Shown: in pieces, positions 10,832 through 19,339 of the stretch
Layout of the letters: every line of letters starts with the position of its first letter
How positions within the stretch are numbered: position 1 is the first letter of the stretch
Assembly (NCBI RefSeq): GCF_032302195.1
Contig: NZ_CP135275.1
Location: 7,151,001 to 7,215,000 of the forward strand
Origin: Paenibacillus sp. MMS20-IR301
GTDB lineage: Bacteria > Bacillota > Bacilli > Paenibacillales > Paenibacillaceae
Reading direction: 5' to 3'
Length of the DNA: 64,000 nt
The notes under the pieces: model-generated
Database searches by the model: none
Seen by the model: only the letters and a program-made list of their open reading frames with translations
Told to the model about the DNA's origin: nothing
Position numbers and translations under genes: made by a program

Positions 10832-11152
10832 GTGTTTAGAATGAATCTACATCATGAAAATAACTTTGATAAAGTTACGATTGAAGAAAAAGAGTATAGT
10901 GATGATCTTGATGATCACACAAGTATAATATCTGATATTTCCTTATTAACCACTTGTTCGACTTTTAATTCCTTTGATAATACTATTAGTAATTCTCGTA
11001 AACTTGCACTAGTTCTGTATAGTATGCCTCAGATGATCAGAAATACATTTTTGAGTTTCACAGCTCATGATGTTAAAGATTCAGAACTATTAAACAAACT
11101 AGAGGATGTTTGGATGGAGTTGGACGAACTAGTTATTGAATATCTCTCTTGA
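10832..11152 (+). CDS. Hybrid immunity protein with an inverted middle segment
   Basis: A fusion of two immunity genes. The first ~36 residues match the protein at 25325 (LHHENNFDKVTIEEKEY). The last ~50 match the protein at 26181 (LYSMPQMIRNTFLSFTAHDV). The joining stretch, about 10940-11000, is the reverse complement of 26274-26334 with only a few mismatches, yet the frame stays open. GTG at 10832 is chosen over upstream GTGs because AAAAGGTGG then sits at a normal distance. Such a chimera probably no longer protects against either toxin. Confidence 0.7.
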   Translation: MFRMNLHHENNFDKVTIEEKEYSDDLDDHTSIISDISLLTTCSTFNSFDNTISNSRKLALVLYSMPQMIRNTFLSFTAHDVKDSELLNKLEDVWMELDELVIEYLS

Positions 11153-11158
11153 GTTTCA

Positions 11159-11196
11159 AACCTTGATGAGATTCGTTCTTATCAAGGTGTTTTTTG
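11159..11196 (+). terminator. T1-variant terminator
   Basis: AACCTTGAT and ATCAAGGT arms enclose a different loop from the common T1 form, followed by T6. It is nearly identical to the hairpin at 26492, which follows the parent gene of the hybrid immunity protein. Confidence 0.75.
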
Positions 11197-11224
11197 GTGG
11201 GATACAAGCGAACCCTAGTCATAC

Positions 11225-11476
11225 CGCCTCGATAACTGGCGGAAAAGTCTAAGTGGGTATCTGGTAGAGCTGAATGCCTGCTGGAATATGGTGCATGTGA
11301 TCGACGGAGAATCGACAGCTGCGTACATGTACGATTTGCGGAGTCGTTTGGTGAAGGCGGGGAAGCTGAAGCATCGAAAATGTATGATAGCATAAGAACA
11401 TTAACTTCCGATGGTCAGCGATTTCTAAGATACAGAAATTAAAGAAAGTCGGATTCAACGTATCAAAGACCATGTA
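11225..11476 (+). pseudogene. Orphan toxin remnant upstream of the RIKDH tip
   Basis: A fragment shared with 26575-26810. One frame reads LLEYGACDRRRIDSC and EASKMYDSIR; another reads YMYDLRSRLVKAGKL, which resembles the end of an Rhs repeat, so the parent frame is uncertain. It is broken here by small indels near 11405-11440, where the other copy reads ISKNTGIAESRIQRI. Confidence 0.5.
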
Positions 11477-11698
11477 TTGAATAATGAGCATATCAAGTCA
11501 AATGGATATGGTAAATTCGACCCTGACTTTGAAATCGCTCAAGCATGGCAAAGATTACAGAATGGTACACATACTCCAAATGATAAAACACTTTTGAAAC
11601 ATGAAATTTTTGAATCGAAATTTGAAGGTGTTTTCAAAACAGACTATAAAACAGCACATGATGCAGCAGAAAGCTCCGGTAGAATTTGGAGACCATAG
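11477..11698 (+). CDS. Orphan toxin tip, C-terminal part (FKTDYKTAHDAAESSGR type)
   Basis: The C-terminal 73 residues of a tip type found on many Bacillales polymorphic toxins. It shows NNEHIKSNGYG, then IAQAWQRLQNGTHTPND, then FESKFEGVFKTDYKTAHDA and the end SGRIWRP. Its frame continues back toward RIQRIKDHV, but the beginning is lost, so translation from ATG 11477 would give only a partial tip. Related tip ends occur at 26868-26950, 30528-30629, 34761-34853 and 37787-37873, most of them directly in front of the same 83-residue immunity family. Confidence 0.6.
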   Translation: MNNEHIKSNGYGKFDPDFEIAQAWQRLQNGTHTPNDKTLLKHEIFESKFEGVFKTDYKTAHDAAESSGRIWRP

Positions 11699-11709
11699 GA
11701 GGGAATTAA

Positions 11710-11961
11710 ATGGCGTCCTTTGTATTATTACTTAAAGAATTTGAGGACAATGAAAAGGTTGTTTACAGATTCGGGCCGAATGAACAAGTAATGGGGAAAA
11801 TTGAATTAAATAAAGAAAAAGAGACTATCCAAGAAATTGAGCCAGTTCAAAATGCTAATAATGAATCAAAATTTTATTTCAAAAGGGCGGCACAAAGATT
11901 AGCTAGGTGTTTATATAATGAAGGCGGACATTTTCCTGAAAGAACTACATTTGAATCATAA
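11710..11961 (+). CDS. 83-residue immunity protein (FVLLLKEFED family), copy 1
   Basis: Small soluble antidote, inferred from its position right after the RIKDH/SGRP tip and a good GGAGG site before ATG 11710. It shows MASFVLLLKEFED, RFGPNEQVMGKIELN, FYFKRAAQRLA and the end FPERTTFES. It differs by one residue from 26962-27213 and has diverged relatives at 30645 and 34861. All four keep the same length and ends, so this is one immunity family with several specificities. No named family is recognised. Confidence 0.85.
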   Translation: MASFVLLLKEFEDNEKVVYRFGPNEQVMGKIELNKEKETIQEIEPVQNANNESKFYFKRAAQRLARCLYNEGGHFPERTTFES

Positions 11962-11970
11962 TGTAATTCT

Positions 11971-12008
11971 AACCTTGATTGGCTTCATGCCTTTCAAGGT
12001 TTTTTCTT
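11971..12008 (+). terminator. T1-type terminator
   Basis: AACCTTGA and TTCAAGGTT arms are followed by T6. It is identical in form to the one at 27223 in the duplicated block. Confidence 0.82.
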
Positions 12009-12011
12009 TGC

Positions 12012-12060
12012 TGGGACTACCCAGTGCCGAATGAACTTATCATTCAACTAATAACACATC
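12012..12060 (+). repeat. Post-terminator spacer element S
   Basis: Begins ACTACCCAGTGCCGAATGAA and runs to AACACATC. Related copies lie at 25893, 27264 and 32695, with a diverged one at 29918. It always lies directly behind an immunity gene or its terminator. Confidence 0.65.
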
Positions 12061-12061
12061 G

Positions 12062-12714
12062 AGAGATACAGAACCAGTATGACTACGATGTCTTTGGTAA
12101 TCCGACCCTAAGTATCGAAACGTACACGGAATCCATCCGTTACACCGGAGAGTACTATGATGGAGAGACGGGACTGTATTATCTGCGGGCACGTTACGAT
12201 TCGTATATCGGACGCTTCCTGTCAGAGGACAGCTACTGGGGGGAGGACAATAACCCGCTCAGCCTGAACCTGTATACCTATGCCAATAATGATCCGGTTC
12301 AGTATATTGATCAGGGCGGGACATGCGGCAACGTCAAGTTCACTCCAGAGTAAGATCAAGCAGAACGAAGCCGCGATGGAGCGCCAAGAGCATCTGTATT
12401 TGGCACAAAAGAAGGCATCGACACCAGCGCCAGCGAAGCCAGCATCACCAGCCCCAGCGAAGCCTGCACAGACTACGAAGCCAGCGGCAACAGTGTCAGC
12501 GAAACAGGCACCAGCCAAAGCGGTCACCGCGGCACCGGTAACGCCGAAGCCAGCTGCAAAGACAAGTGCGCCAGCGACATCAGCGACATCAGTGGCGCAA
12601 AGTAAGACAGCCGCTACAATGGCTAATCTGACAAAGCAGAATCAGCTGCTGGCGGCAGAATTGAAGATAGCGAAAAAGAATGAACAAGCCCCCAGGCAAC
12701 CAAAGCCGCAGTGA
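12062..12714 (+). pseudogene. Rhs core-end stub plus Ala/Pro linker, frameshifted
   Basis: A copy of the last ~100 core residues of the main Rhs gene (IQNQYDYDVFGNPTL through NNDPVQYID) followed by the linker. The core frame breaks exactly at the DPTGH motif (GATCAGGGCGGG in place of GATCCGACAGGA, one base longer). The linker therefore sits in another frame, open from ATG 12280. One Tyr codon is also missing (RARYDSYIG). A second break near 12690 separates the linker from the pre-toxin part at 12680. Confidence 0.8.
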
Positions 12715-13369
12715 AGAAAGACCCCGTACCGGGAAGCCGGCAGCATCGGGTAAGGGAAGTACATCTGTAATCAATAAGGTTGCAACGGGAGCGAAGAATT
12801 TAGGTGTTGGAACCTATAACTTACTCGTTGGTGACGATATCAAGGCGGCTTTCGGGAAGAACTCAACGACAACAGAACGATGGATAGGTTCGGCTTCCTT
12901 GGCCTTCACAGTAGTAACATTAGGTGAAGGGGCGTTAATTAAGGGAGGCATTAAGGTTGCAGCGCAGGGATTAGAAAAAGCGGTAGCAAAGAATTTGGTG
13001 GTAAAAGCTACTGTGAAGGAAACTGCGGAAGTAGTAGGGAATAAGGTAACACAGCAAGGAGTGAAGCAAACAGGTACAGGAGTTGGGCGACAGGTACAGG
13101 GGACGTTGTCGGATAGTTCCAGTGCGCTCTATAATAATCTAAAAAAACAAGGTATTCCTACTACATTAACGGACCAGGAGGTTAAAGCAGCTAACGCGGC
13201 GGGTCTGAAGATGCAGGCTGGGGGAGCGGGTAAATTTGAAGATTTTGCTGAAAAACCTTTCCTGCCCGATCAGTATTACAAAAATAATTATGCTCCAATG
13301 CAAGGAACTCCAGAAGCTAGGGTTGATTTCAGCCGATTAGGTTCAAGTCACAGACCCACATATGCATGA
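12680..13369 (+). CDS. Orphan pre-toxin plus toxin tip (HMHEY type), frameshifted
   Basis: It carries the shared pre-toxin segment (KVATGAKNLGVGTYNLL, TERWIGSASLAF, SDSSSALYNNLKKQ) and then a tip starting near VKAANAAGLKMQAGG with FLPDQYYKNNYAP and ARVDFSRLGSSHRP. The frame stops at 13369. The rest of the tip continues in another frame to about 13497 (PHMHEYIYQDAGKS, DFSTGRLRQGIID), so the toxin is broken near its end. The tip family is not named by me. An immunity gene follows at once. Confidence 0.65.
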   Translation: MNKPPGNQSRSEERPRTGKPAASGKGSTSVINKVATGAKNLGVGTYNLLVGDDIKAAFGKNSTTTERWIGSASLAFTVVTLGEGALIKGGIKVAAQGLEKAVAKNLVVKATVKETAEVVGNKVTQQGVKQTGTGVGRQVQGTLSDSSSALYNNLKKQGIPTTLTDQEVKAANAAGLKMQAGGAGKFEDFAEKPFLPDQYYKNNYAPMQGTPEARVDFSRLGSSHRPTYA

Positions 13370-13512
13370 GTATATCTATCAGGATGCTGGAAAAAGTGTT
13401 AAAACTGAAACGAAATATTTTATGGACTTTTCTACAGGTAGACTGAGACAAGGCATAATTGATGAAGGAACAAACAAGATAAAATTTATTGGTAAGTGAG
13501 GAGGAATGTCTT

Positions 13513-13914
13513 TTGATTTCTATAAAAAATTACGAGAGTATTACAGATCAGTTAAATGCCCTTGGTTCTTGGACGTTTAAGGAAATAGTCGGAATTGAGT
13601 ATGCTGTGGACCTTGATTATGAAGATAATTATACAACGCTATTAACCCTTTCATTTCATATTATGGTTATTGAAACAGGGCAAAAATTTAGCATGAAAAT
13701 TAGATACATTAATGTTTCAGATTTTAGTGTAAGAAAAATAACAAATCTTTACCTGACAAGGAGTTTGATAGTGCATGATAAGAAAGAGTTAGGGTGGGAT
13801 ACGAGTCAACGATACCATGTTCATGACGATAGTGGGTATGGTGAGAACGACGGATACAACTTTATTGAGTTTTACTGCAGTTCTATGGAAGCTATATCAT
13901 TGGAAGAATTCTAA
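13513..13914 (+). CDS. Immunity protein for the HMHEY-type tip
   Basis: A soluble protein of 133 residues. TTG at 13513 is preferred because GAGGAGGAA lies ~6 bases before it; an upstream TTG at 13489 would overlap the toxin end. It contains SWTFKEIVGIEYAVDLDYED, HIMVIETGQKFSMK and an acidic C-terminus. No known family is recognised; the role comes from its place between the tip and a T1 terminator. Confidence 0.72.
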   Translation: MISIKNYESITDQLNALGSWTFKEIVGIEYAVDLDYEDNYTTLLTLSFHIMVIETGQKFSMKIRYINVSDFSVRKITNLYLTRSLIVHDKKELGWDTSQRYHVHDDSGYGENDGYNFIEFYCSSMEAISLEEF

Positions 13915-13920
13915 TTCTTC

Positions 13921-13962
13921 AAACCTTGATTGGTTTAATGCCTTTCAAGGTTTCTTTTTTTA
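13921..13962 (+). terminator. T1-type terminator
   Basis: AAACCTTGA and TTTCAAGGTTT arms with a TTGGTTTAATGCC loop, then a T-rich tail. Confidence 0.82.
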
Positions 13963-14099
13963 AGAGAATGATGATAAATCCATAATTTAGGCATTATTAC
14001 AACCGTCGAATACGTCACCCTAGTTTAATTTGTTCGCAACAAAGCTAAGCACAAAAGTGATTGTTACGACATGGAGGAGAATGCTGTGATTCGGGATCA

Positions 14100-14613
14100 G
14101 GACTGTACTATTTGCTTAAGCGTTACTACGATCTGTATATCGGACGCTTCCTGTCAGAGGACAGCTACTGGGGTGAGGACAATAACCCGCTCAGTCTGAA
14201 CCTGTATGCCTATGCCAATAATGATCCGGGTCAATATATTGATCAGGCGGGGTATGCGGCAACGGCAAGTTCACTCCAGAGTAAGATCAAACAGAACGAA
14301 GCGGCCATGGATCGCCAAGAGCATCTGTATTTGGCACAAAAGAAGGCAAGGTTGCAACGGGAGCGAAGAATTTAGTTGTAGATACGTTTAACCTAGCGAT
14401 TGGTGATGATGTCAAACTAGCTTTTGGTAAGAAAAGTACAGAGATCGCAGGAACCAAGGCGGTGCAACAAGGAGCGAAAGAAGCGGGACAGGTTGTAAAG
14501 AGGGGAATGTTGTCTGACAGTTCCAGTGCGCTCTATAATAATCTAAAAAACAAGGTATTCCTACAACACTAACGGATCAGGAGGTTAAAGCAGCCAATGC
14601 GGCTGGCCTGAGG
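14100..14613 (+). pseudogene. Rhs core-end stub with linker deletion and pre-toxin remnant
   Basis: Core-end homology starts at LYYLLKRYYDLYIGRFLSED and here stays in frame through the DPTGH position (read DQAGYAA). The Ala/Pro linker is deleted: AQKKA joins directly to the KVATGAK segment, with a frame change. The pre-toxin resembles the cassette at 21480 (VVDTFNLAIGDDVK) more than the main gene. A tract of six A's (seven in the cassette at 13139) shifts the frame again before the tip. Confidence 0.7.
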
Positions 14614-14952
14614 ATGCAGGCCGAGGGGACAGGGAAGTCTACTTGGAAACCTGGAATGGAGGTTACTGAAGAACATATTAGAGAAGCGATGAAAGATGCT
14701 CCCTTACAAACTCAACAATCAGCTGTGTCATTACCTGCGATTAATCTTTATACTCAACGTCTATCAAATGACGAGATGCCACCTCCAATCAAAGTTGACA
14801 ATAAAATTATTGTTGATGGTAACCATCGTTATATCTCAGGTAGAGTGTCTGGAGTTGATATAACTATTACTCCTTATCTTGGTGGTATGCCTAATAGTGT
14901 TGTTAAATGGGGAAATGTGAAAATTGATCCTTTTGATTGGGGAAACAAATAA
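14614..14952 (+). CDS. Orphan ParB/sulfiredoxin-like toxin tip
   Basis: 112 residues, read from an internal ATG because the upstream part is frameshifted. After the pre-toxin remnant come AINLYTQRLSNDEMPPPIKV and VDGNHRYISGRV. A Gly-Asn-His-Arg box after a short strand is the hallmark of ParB-type and sulfiredoxin-type domains, which occur as nuclease tips in polymorphic toxins. The assignment rests on this motif only. A pentapeptide-repeat gene follows directly and is the likely antidote. Confidence 0.62.
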   Translation: MQAEGTGKSTWKPGMEVTEEHIREAMKDAPLQTQQSAVSLPAINLYTQRLSNDEMPPPIKVDNKIIVDGNHRYISGRVSGVDITITPYLGGMPNSVVKWGNVKIDPFDWGNK

Positions 14953-14960
14953 TAAAGAGG

Positions 14961-15449
14961 GTGAACAAAATTATTATTATTAATAGTATTGCAAATGAAC
15001 CAATACAACTTCAAATGGATTCCCTTGAAAATTCAAATTTAGACAATCTTAACCTGCACAGAGCTATTCTCAATAAAGAAAATTTATGCGGATCAAGTCT
15101 AGTAGGAACAAATTTACGGGGTGCTGAGATAAAAGAGGCAAATTTAAGTAGAACGAATTTAACAGGTGCTTTGCTAATGGTGGCAATGCTTGGATATTCT
15201 AATTTAAAATCTTCAAATCTTACAATGGCAAAACTTGCAGGTGCTGATCTAAGCAATGCTAACTTAATTAACGCTATTTTAGCTGGAGCCGATGTATGGA
15301 ATGCTAATTTTAAATGCGCAAAATTAATGGGAGCTAATATGTTGTGTGAAAGATTACAAGATAGCATGCTCGAAGGTGCCTTATTTGATGATAATACCGT
15401 TTGGCCATTAATGTTTAACCCTTTGGAGTATGGAGCGATTAAGATTTGA
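14961..15449 (+). CDS. Pentapeptide-repeat immunity protein
   Basis: About 15 consecutive A(N/D)L-type pentapeptides (for example GTNLRGAEIKEANLSRTNL and LAGADLSNANL) predict a right-handed quadrilateral beta-helix. In this setting it is probably the immunity protein of the ParB-like tip. The start is uncertain: TTG 14937 overlaps the toxin and has no ribosome site, GTG 14961 sits very close to AAAGAGG, and an ATT at about 14970 has the best spacing. A second pentapeptide immunity gene is at 35320. Confidence 0.75.
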   Translation: MNKIIIINSIANEPIQLQMDSLENSNLDNLNLHRAILNKENLCGSSLVGTNLRGAEIKEANLSRTNLTGALLMVAMLGYSNLKSSNLTMAKLAGADLSNANLINAILAGADVWNANFKCAKLMGANMLCERLQDSMLEGALFDDNTVWPLMFNPLEYGAIKI

Positions 15450-15489
15450 AATTAAGTTCGTTAAGTAATAAATTTAGATATTATTTTTT

Positions 15490-15528
15490 GGACCTTGACT
15501 GGCTCTTGCCTTTCAAGGTTTTTTTTAA
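15490..15528 (+). terminator. T1-type terminator
   Basis: GACCTTGA and TTTCAAGGTT arms followed by T8. Confidence 0.8.
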
Positions 15529-15530
15529 TG

Positions 15531-15725
15531 TCAGATGCTCCATAGAATTTTAAATCATCCGCACGTTCATTTAGCTTATGCAACTGTTCTTTCTCAAATG
15601 GACATAATTGTAAGGAAGACAGTTGTTGATTTATTAATAGCCTTAAACAAGAAGACCCTGACATGTTTGCAATTTATGTAGATGATGTGCTGGCAACTGA
15701 CGGCGAGTGGGAAAAAGGAAATCAG
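15531..15725 (+). pseudogene. Unidentified decayed fragment
   Basis: Two plus-strand frames join into one plausible protein piece: MLHRILNHPHVHLAYATVL with VVDLLIALN, then, after a frameshift near 15650, EDPDMFAIYVDDVLATDGEW. It ends abruptly where the linker sequence of the next cassette starts. The family is not recognised, and whether it came from a toxin, an immunity gene or something else is unclear. Confidence 0.3.
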
Positions 15726-16624
15726 TTCCTGCGGCAGAATTGAAGATAGCAAAAAAGAATGAACAAGCCGCTCAGGCCACCAAAGCCGCAGTGAAGAAAG
15801 ACCCCGTACCGGTGAAGCCGGCAGCATCGGGTAAGGGAAGTACATCTGTAATCAATAAGGTTGCAACGGGAGCGAAGAATTTAGGTGTTGGAACCTATAA
15901 CTTACTCGTTGGTGACGATATCAAGGGGGCATTCGGGAAGAACTCAACGACAACAGAACGATGGATAGGTTCGGCTTCCTTGGCCTTCACAGTAGTAACA
16001 TTAGGTGAAGGGGCGTTAATTAAGGGAGGCATTAAGGTTGCAGCGCAGGGATTAGAAAAAGCAGTAGCAAAGAATTTGGTGGTAAAAGCTACTGTGAAGG
16101 AAACTGCGGAAGTAGTAGGGAATAAGGTAACGCGGCAAGGGATAAGGGAAACAATTACAGGAACTGGCCGACAGGCAGCGCAGGAAGCTATGTCTGAGGC
16201 GAATCTGGGAACTAAGGGGCTGCCGAAAAAGCAAAACTCTGGTAGTGGTTTGTCGTCTCCGGGTTCTAGCAAACCTACACAAGGTGCTCCTGAACCAGAA
16301 GTTCAAAATTTCATTGAAAAATTCAAACAAGAATATCCAAACAGAGAATTTGACTCTGGACATAAACGTCAACATTCTGATGGTAGAGATATTGAGATAG
16401 ACTTTGAAACAGATAATTCTATACTTGAATTTAAAGCCGGAAATGGTAATGGTCTTACAAGACAAGTGACTGATCGATTAGATTCTGTACTAAATCCACA
16501 AGGAAAGGTTGTTATAGGTGTACCTGGTTTGAAAATGAGCAAGCATGCTGCTCAGAGTGTTGAAAAAGCCGGAGGATTAATGACAAACGATATTAAATCT
16601 CTACTGGAGCTAATAAAGCCTTAG
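15707..16624 (+). CDS. Orphan toxin: pre-toxin plus PD-(D/E)xK nuclease-like tip
   Basis: One of the few long open toxin cassettes. The first residues replace the Rhs core. Residues ~8-165 are linker end and pre-toxin (AELKIAKKNEQAAQATKAA, GSTSVINKVATGAKNL). The tip from ~200 has FIEKFKQEYPNREF, RDIEIDFETDN and ILEFKAGNGNGLTRQV. A D...E-x-K arrangement followed by an Arg/Gln helix fits a restriction-endonuclease fold. ATG 15707 lacks a strong ribosome site and there is no export region, so it is probably a silent donor. The tip is related to that at 32046. Confidence 0.72.
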   Translation: MGKRKSVPAAELKIAKKNEQAAQATKAAVKKDPVPVKPAASGKGSTSVINKVATGAKNLGVGTYNLLVGDDIKGAFGKNSTTTERWIGSASLAFTVVTLGEGALIKGGIKVAAQGLEKAVAKNLVVKATVKETAEVVGNKVTRQGIRETITGTGRQAAQEAMSEANLGTKGLPKKQNSGSGLSSPGSSKPTQGAPEPEVQNFIEKFKQEYPNREFDSGHKRQHSDGRDIEIDFETDNSILEFKAGNGNGLTRQVTDRLDSVLNPQGKVVIGVPGLKMSKHAAQSVEKAGGLMTNDIKSLLELIKP

Positions 16625-16634
16625 GAGGAAAACA

Positions 16635-17009
16635 ATGAATGATATTTTCTTTTTAACCAATAAAATCATCTCCATAATAGACATAGAGAAAGTAATAAGC
16701 TCGCTAAAAATAATTCACAGTAGTTCTTCAAAAGTAGCTCAAATTTATTATACTATGGAAAGTTATGCAGAATGGGCGGAAATGAAATTAGAAGAATTTG
16801 ATGATTCGGAAAACAGTGATATGTTAAAAGCAAAAGGAATAAAAAGTATTTTATGCATCTCACATCATCCAAGAGATATCAGCTTAATTATTCCTCAAAT
16901 CAAGTCTGTGTTAATTACTTATGGCGGTTGGATAGGTAGTGATAGTGAGTCATTCGAACCATTATACAACATTGAGAATATCGATCAATTTGAGTATTTT
17001 TCGTCTTAA
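16635..17009 (+). CDS. Immunity protein for the PD-(D/E)xK tip
   Basis: 124 residues; start ATG 16635 after TAGGAGGAAAAC, ten bases behind the toxin stop. Soluble, with MNDIFFLTNKIISIIDIEKV, an acidic middle (KLEEFDDSEN) and HHPRDISLIIPQIKSV. The family is not recognised. No clear T1 hairpin follows; only a worn TTTAAAGGTTTTCTT stretch near 17048. Confidence 0.74.
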   Translation: MNDIFFLTNKIISIIDIEKVISSLKIIHSSSSKVAQIYYTMESYAEWAEMKLEEFDDSENSDMLKAKGIKSILCISHHPRDISLIIPQIKSVLITYGGWIGSDSESFEPLYNIENIDQFEYFSS

Positions 17010-17175
17010 GATTCTTCTTAGTGAAATTCTTTAGTTGTCTGTACTCTTTAAAGGTTTTCTTGAGCAATTCAGTTTTAGATGGACGTATAACTCAATCAAT
17101 ATAATACCCTTACTTGGATTTCTCTATTTTGTTTTGACGTAAATCAGGGTTTTAATTGTATAACTTCGTCAAGTC

Positions 17176-17216
17176 AAACAGGTCGATTATGGTTATACCA
17201 TGATTGATCTGTTTTG
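17176..17216 (+). repeat. H2 hairpin (18-bp stem)
   Basis: AAACAGGTCGATTATGGT, a TAT loop, then ACCATGATTGATCTGTTT. All 18 positions pair, three of them as G-T. It lies between an immunity gene and the next Rhs stub; further copies are at 22857, 26037, 30033 and 32788. Confidence 0.75.
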
Positions 17217-17261
17217 TTCTACAGTTGACAATTTCTTTAAAGATGAGGGCTCGTTAATACG

Positions 17262-17396
17262 ATTCTTATATCGGACGCTTCCTGTCAGAGGACAACTATG
17301 AGGTGAGGACAATAACCCGCTCAGTCTGAACCTGTATACGTATGCCAATAATGATCCGGTTCAGTATATTGATCAGGGCAGGACATGCGGCAACGG
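17262..17396 (+). pseudogene. Rhs core-end stub, frameshifted at DPTGH
   Basis: Core homology starts at ...IGRFLSED (AGGACAACTATGAGG) and runs to NNDPVQYID. The extra base at the DPTGH site (GATCAGGGCAGG) shifts the frame, so the following linker is open in the frame that begins with ATG 17342 inside the stub. Confidence 0.72.
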
Positions 17397-18670
17397 CAAG
17401 TTCACTCCAGAGTAAGATCAAACAGAACGAAGCCGCCATGAATCGCCAAGAGCATCTGTATTTGGCGCAAAAGAAGGCATCGACACCAGCGCCAGCGAAG
17501 CCAGCATCACCAGCCCCAGCGAAGCCAGCGCAGACTACGAAGCCAGCGGCAACAGTGTCGGCGAAACAGGCACCAGCCAAAGCGGTCACCGCGGCACCGG
17601 TAACGCTGAAGCCAGCTGGAATGACAAGTGCGCCAGCGACATCAGTGGCGCAAAGTAAGACAGCCGCTACAATGGCTAATCTGACGAAGCAGAATCAGCT
17701 GCTGGCGGCAGAATTGAAGATAGCGAAAAAGAATGAACAAGCCGCCCAGGCCACCAAAGCCGCAGCGAAGAAAGACCCCGTACCGGTGAAGCCGGCAGCA
17801 TCGGGGAATGCGGCCAGCAAGGCACTTACGGTAGCGAAGACGGGCCTCGCGGCCGATATGAAAAAAGTTGCATCGAACGTAACTACGGCCGTATCAGGAG
17901 CAGCGAGGGCAACGCTGAATGTAGCGGTAGGCGCGGCGCATTCGATCGTCAGCAATAACAGCACCGCTGGAGTAGCAAGTGCGCTGTATAAACCAACGGC
18001 TTCGCAAGGAGCATCGACCAGCTATAAAGTCGGAAAGATCATTGGACACGTAGCCACGCTGGCGCAGTCCGCTGTAGAACTGGCACTGGCGGCCGGCGGG
18101 GATGTCGGAGGCGGGGCGTTAAGCCTGAGCGGAGTCGGAGCAACAATCGGGGTTCCAGTCATCGCAGTATCGACTGCGTTGGGCGTGCATGGCGCAGCTG
18201 TAGGAGCCCAAGCAGGCTCCAACCTGCTGGGTGATATTAAGGTGAGTAAGAGCTCCAGCGGATCGAGTTCGGGTTCAAGCTCTAGTTCGGCTAAAAGCTC
18301 GGGGACTGGTAATGATGCTTATGGTGGATATTATGATCGTAAGCAACAAAGAACCGATGATTACAATAATAAAACAGGGACATGGACCCCGGCAGAAAAG
18401 ACATCACCACCTAATGGACCGTATCGAACTGATAAAGAAGCGGACGTTGCAGCTGAAATGCTGGGTTATAAGCGAGTTCCAGAAAAGTCACATGGCAGAG
18501 CGGTGTACACTAACGGAAAGGATTATATCTCTCCAGATACACCAAGAAAAACAACTGGTTCTACAGATAACGGTGGGGTTTGGAAAAAGGCAGTATCTCC
18601 GGAAGAGTTGATTAGTAAAGGTACCAGACAAGGGACTTTTGATAAATATCTAAATAGAATAGGTGATTGA
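17342..18670 (+). CDS. Orphan toxin with Ntox21-like tip
   Basis: 442 residues, open through linker, a distinct pre-toxin and tip. Residues ~18-150 are the Ala/Pro/Lys linker. Residues ~155-300 are a Gly/Ala-rich segment (ATLNVAVGAAHSIVSNN, VGKIIGHVATLAQSAVELAL) unlike the main gene's pre-toxin, then a Ser-rich stretch. The tip (~320-442) shows MLGYKRVPEKSHGRAVY, NGKDYISPD, NGGVWKKAVSPEELISKGTR and the end TFDKYLNRIGD, the pattern I know from Ntox21 RNase tips, a family that includes a CdiA toxin cleaving 16S rRNA. The start within the shifted Rhs stub has no good ribosome site. Confidence 0.76.
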   Translation: MPIMIRFSILIRAGHAATASSLQSKIKQNEAAMNRQEHLYLAQKKASTPAPAKPASPAPAKPAQTTKPAATVSAKQAPAKAVTAAPVTLKPAGMTSAPATSVAQSKTAATMANLTKQNQLLAAELKIAKKNEQAAQATKAAAKKDPVPVKPAASGNAASKALTVAKTGLAADMKKVASNVTTAVSGAARATLNVAVGAAHSIVSNNSTAGVASALYKPTASQGASTSYKVGKIIGHVATLAQSAVELALAAGGDVGGGALSLSGVGATIGVPVIAVSTALGVHGAAVGAQAGSNLLGDIKVSKSSSGSSSGSSSSSAKSSGTGNDAYGGYYDRKQQRTDDYNNKTGTWTPAEKTSPPNGPYRTDKEADVAAEMLGYKRVPEKSHGRAVYTNGKDYISPDTPRKTTGSTDNGGVWKKAVSPEELISKGTRQGTFDKYLNRIGD

Positions 18671-19229
18671 TATTAAACATTATTGGCAGATTAGCAAGTA
18701 TAAGGAGATTGAACTTCCTTTATATGGGCAAGGGGCAATCCCATCTTGGACATCAGTTTCCGATATTGGGAAAGAGATAAATGGTAAAGTCCTAACTGTT
18801 AATGAATATTTAACTGTTGAGGATTTATATATTCAAGCTATTAAGATTTTTATGATGTATTCAAACATAAGTACTTTGATTATTGAGCAACTAGAGAAAC
18901 CATTTGATATAAATGTAATAAAAGAAAAAAATTCTCGAAAAGGGATAAATGACAGTAATTCAAATGTATTATATGATTTTTACCAATTAGTCACAGAAGG
19001 AATGGTTGTTGGTATACATGAAATAGAATATATCAGTCGGTTAGCTCTCAGAGAAAATTTATGGGCTCAGTTACAATCTGAATCAATGTTTTTAAGATTT
19101 GATTATGATTATTACATGGATATTGGAAGTACAGAAGTATGTGAAGAGGTTATAACAAAAATACGTGAATTGGGACTTACTATAAATCAATGGGATGAAC
19201 CTTATCCATTTCCCCCATCTACTAATTAG
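18663..19229 (+). CDS. Immunity protein for the Ntox21-like tip
   Basis: 188 residues; GTG 18663 overlaps the toxin stop by 8 bases, which suggests translational coupling. Soluble; VLTVNEYLTVEDLYIQAIKI, EIEYISRLALRENLWAQL and the end INQWDEPYPFPPS are visible. The family is not named by me. A T1 hairpin follows. Confidence 0.78.
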   Translation: MIDIKHYWQISKYKEIELPLYGQGAIPSWTSVSDIGKEINGKVLTVNEYLTVEDLYIQAIKIFMMYSNISTLIIEQLEKPFDINVIKEKNSRKGINDSNSNVLYDFYQLVTEGMVVGIHEIEYISRLALRENLWAQLQSESMFLRFDYDYYMDIGSTEVCEEVITKIRELGLTINQWDEPYPFPPSTN

Positions 19230-19235
19230 AGGGAT

Positions 19236-19277
19236 TAACCTTGATGGCTTCGTGCTTTTCAAGGTTTCTTTTTTTGG
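19236..19277 (+). terminator. T1-type terminator
   Basis: TTAACCTTGA and TTTTCAAGGTT arms, then T-rich TTTCTTTTTTT. Confidence 0.8.
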
Positions 19278-19339
19278 TGGGTGACGAATGAACTCAATAT
19301 TCAACCAAAAACACGTTTAACCACTGATATCTGCATGAA

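Noticed and set aside
12300..12330. Programmed +1 frameshift site at DQGG
   Set aside because: No slippery heptamer, stop codon context or stimulatory structure is evident; shared descent of a mutated stub is simpler.
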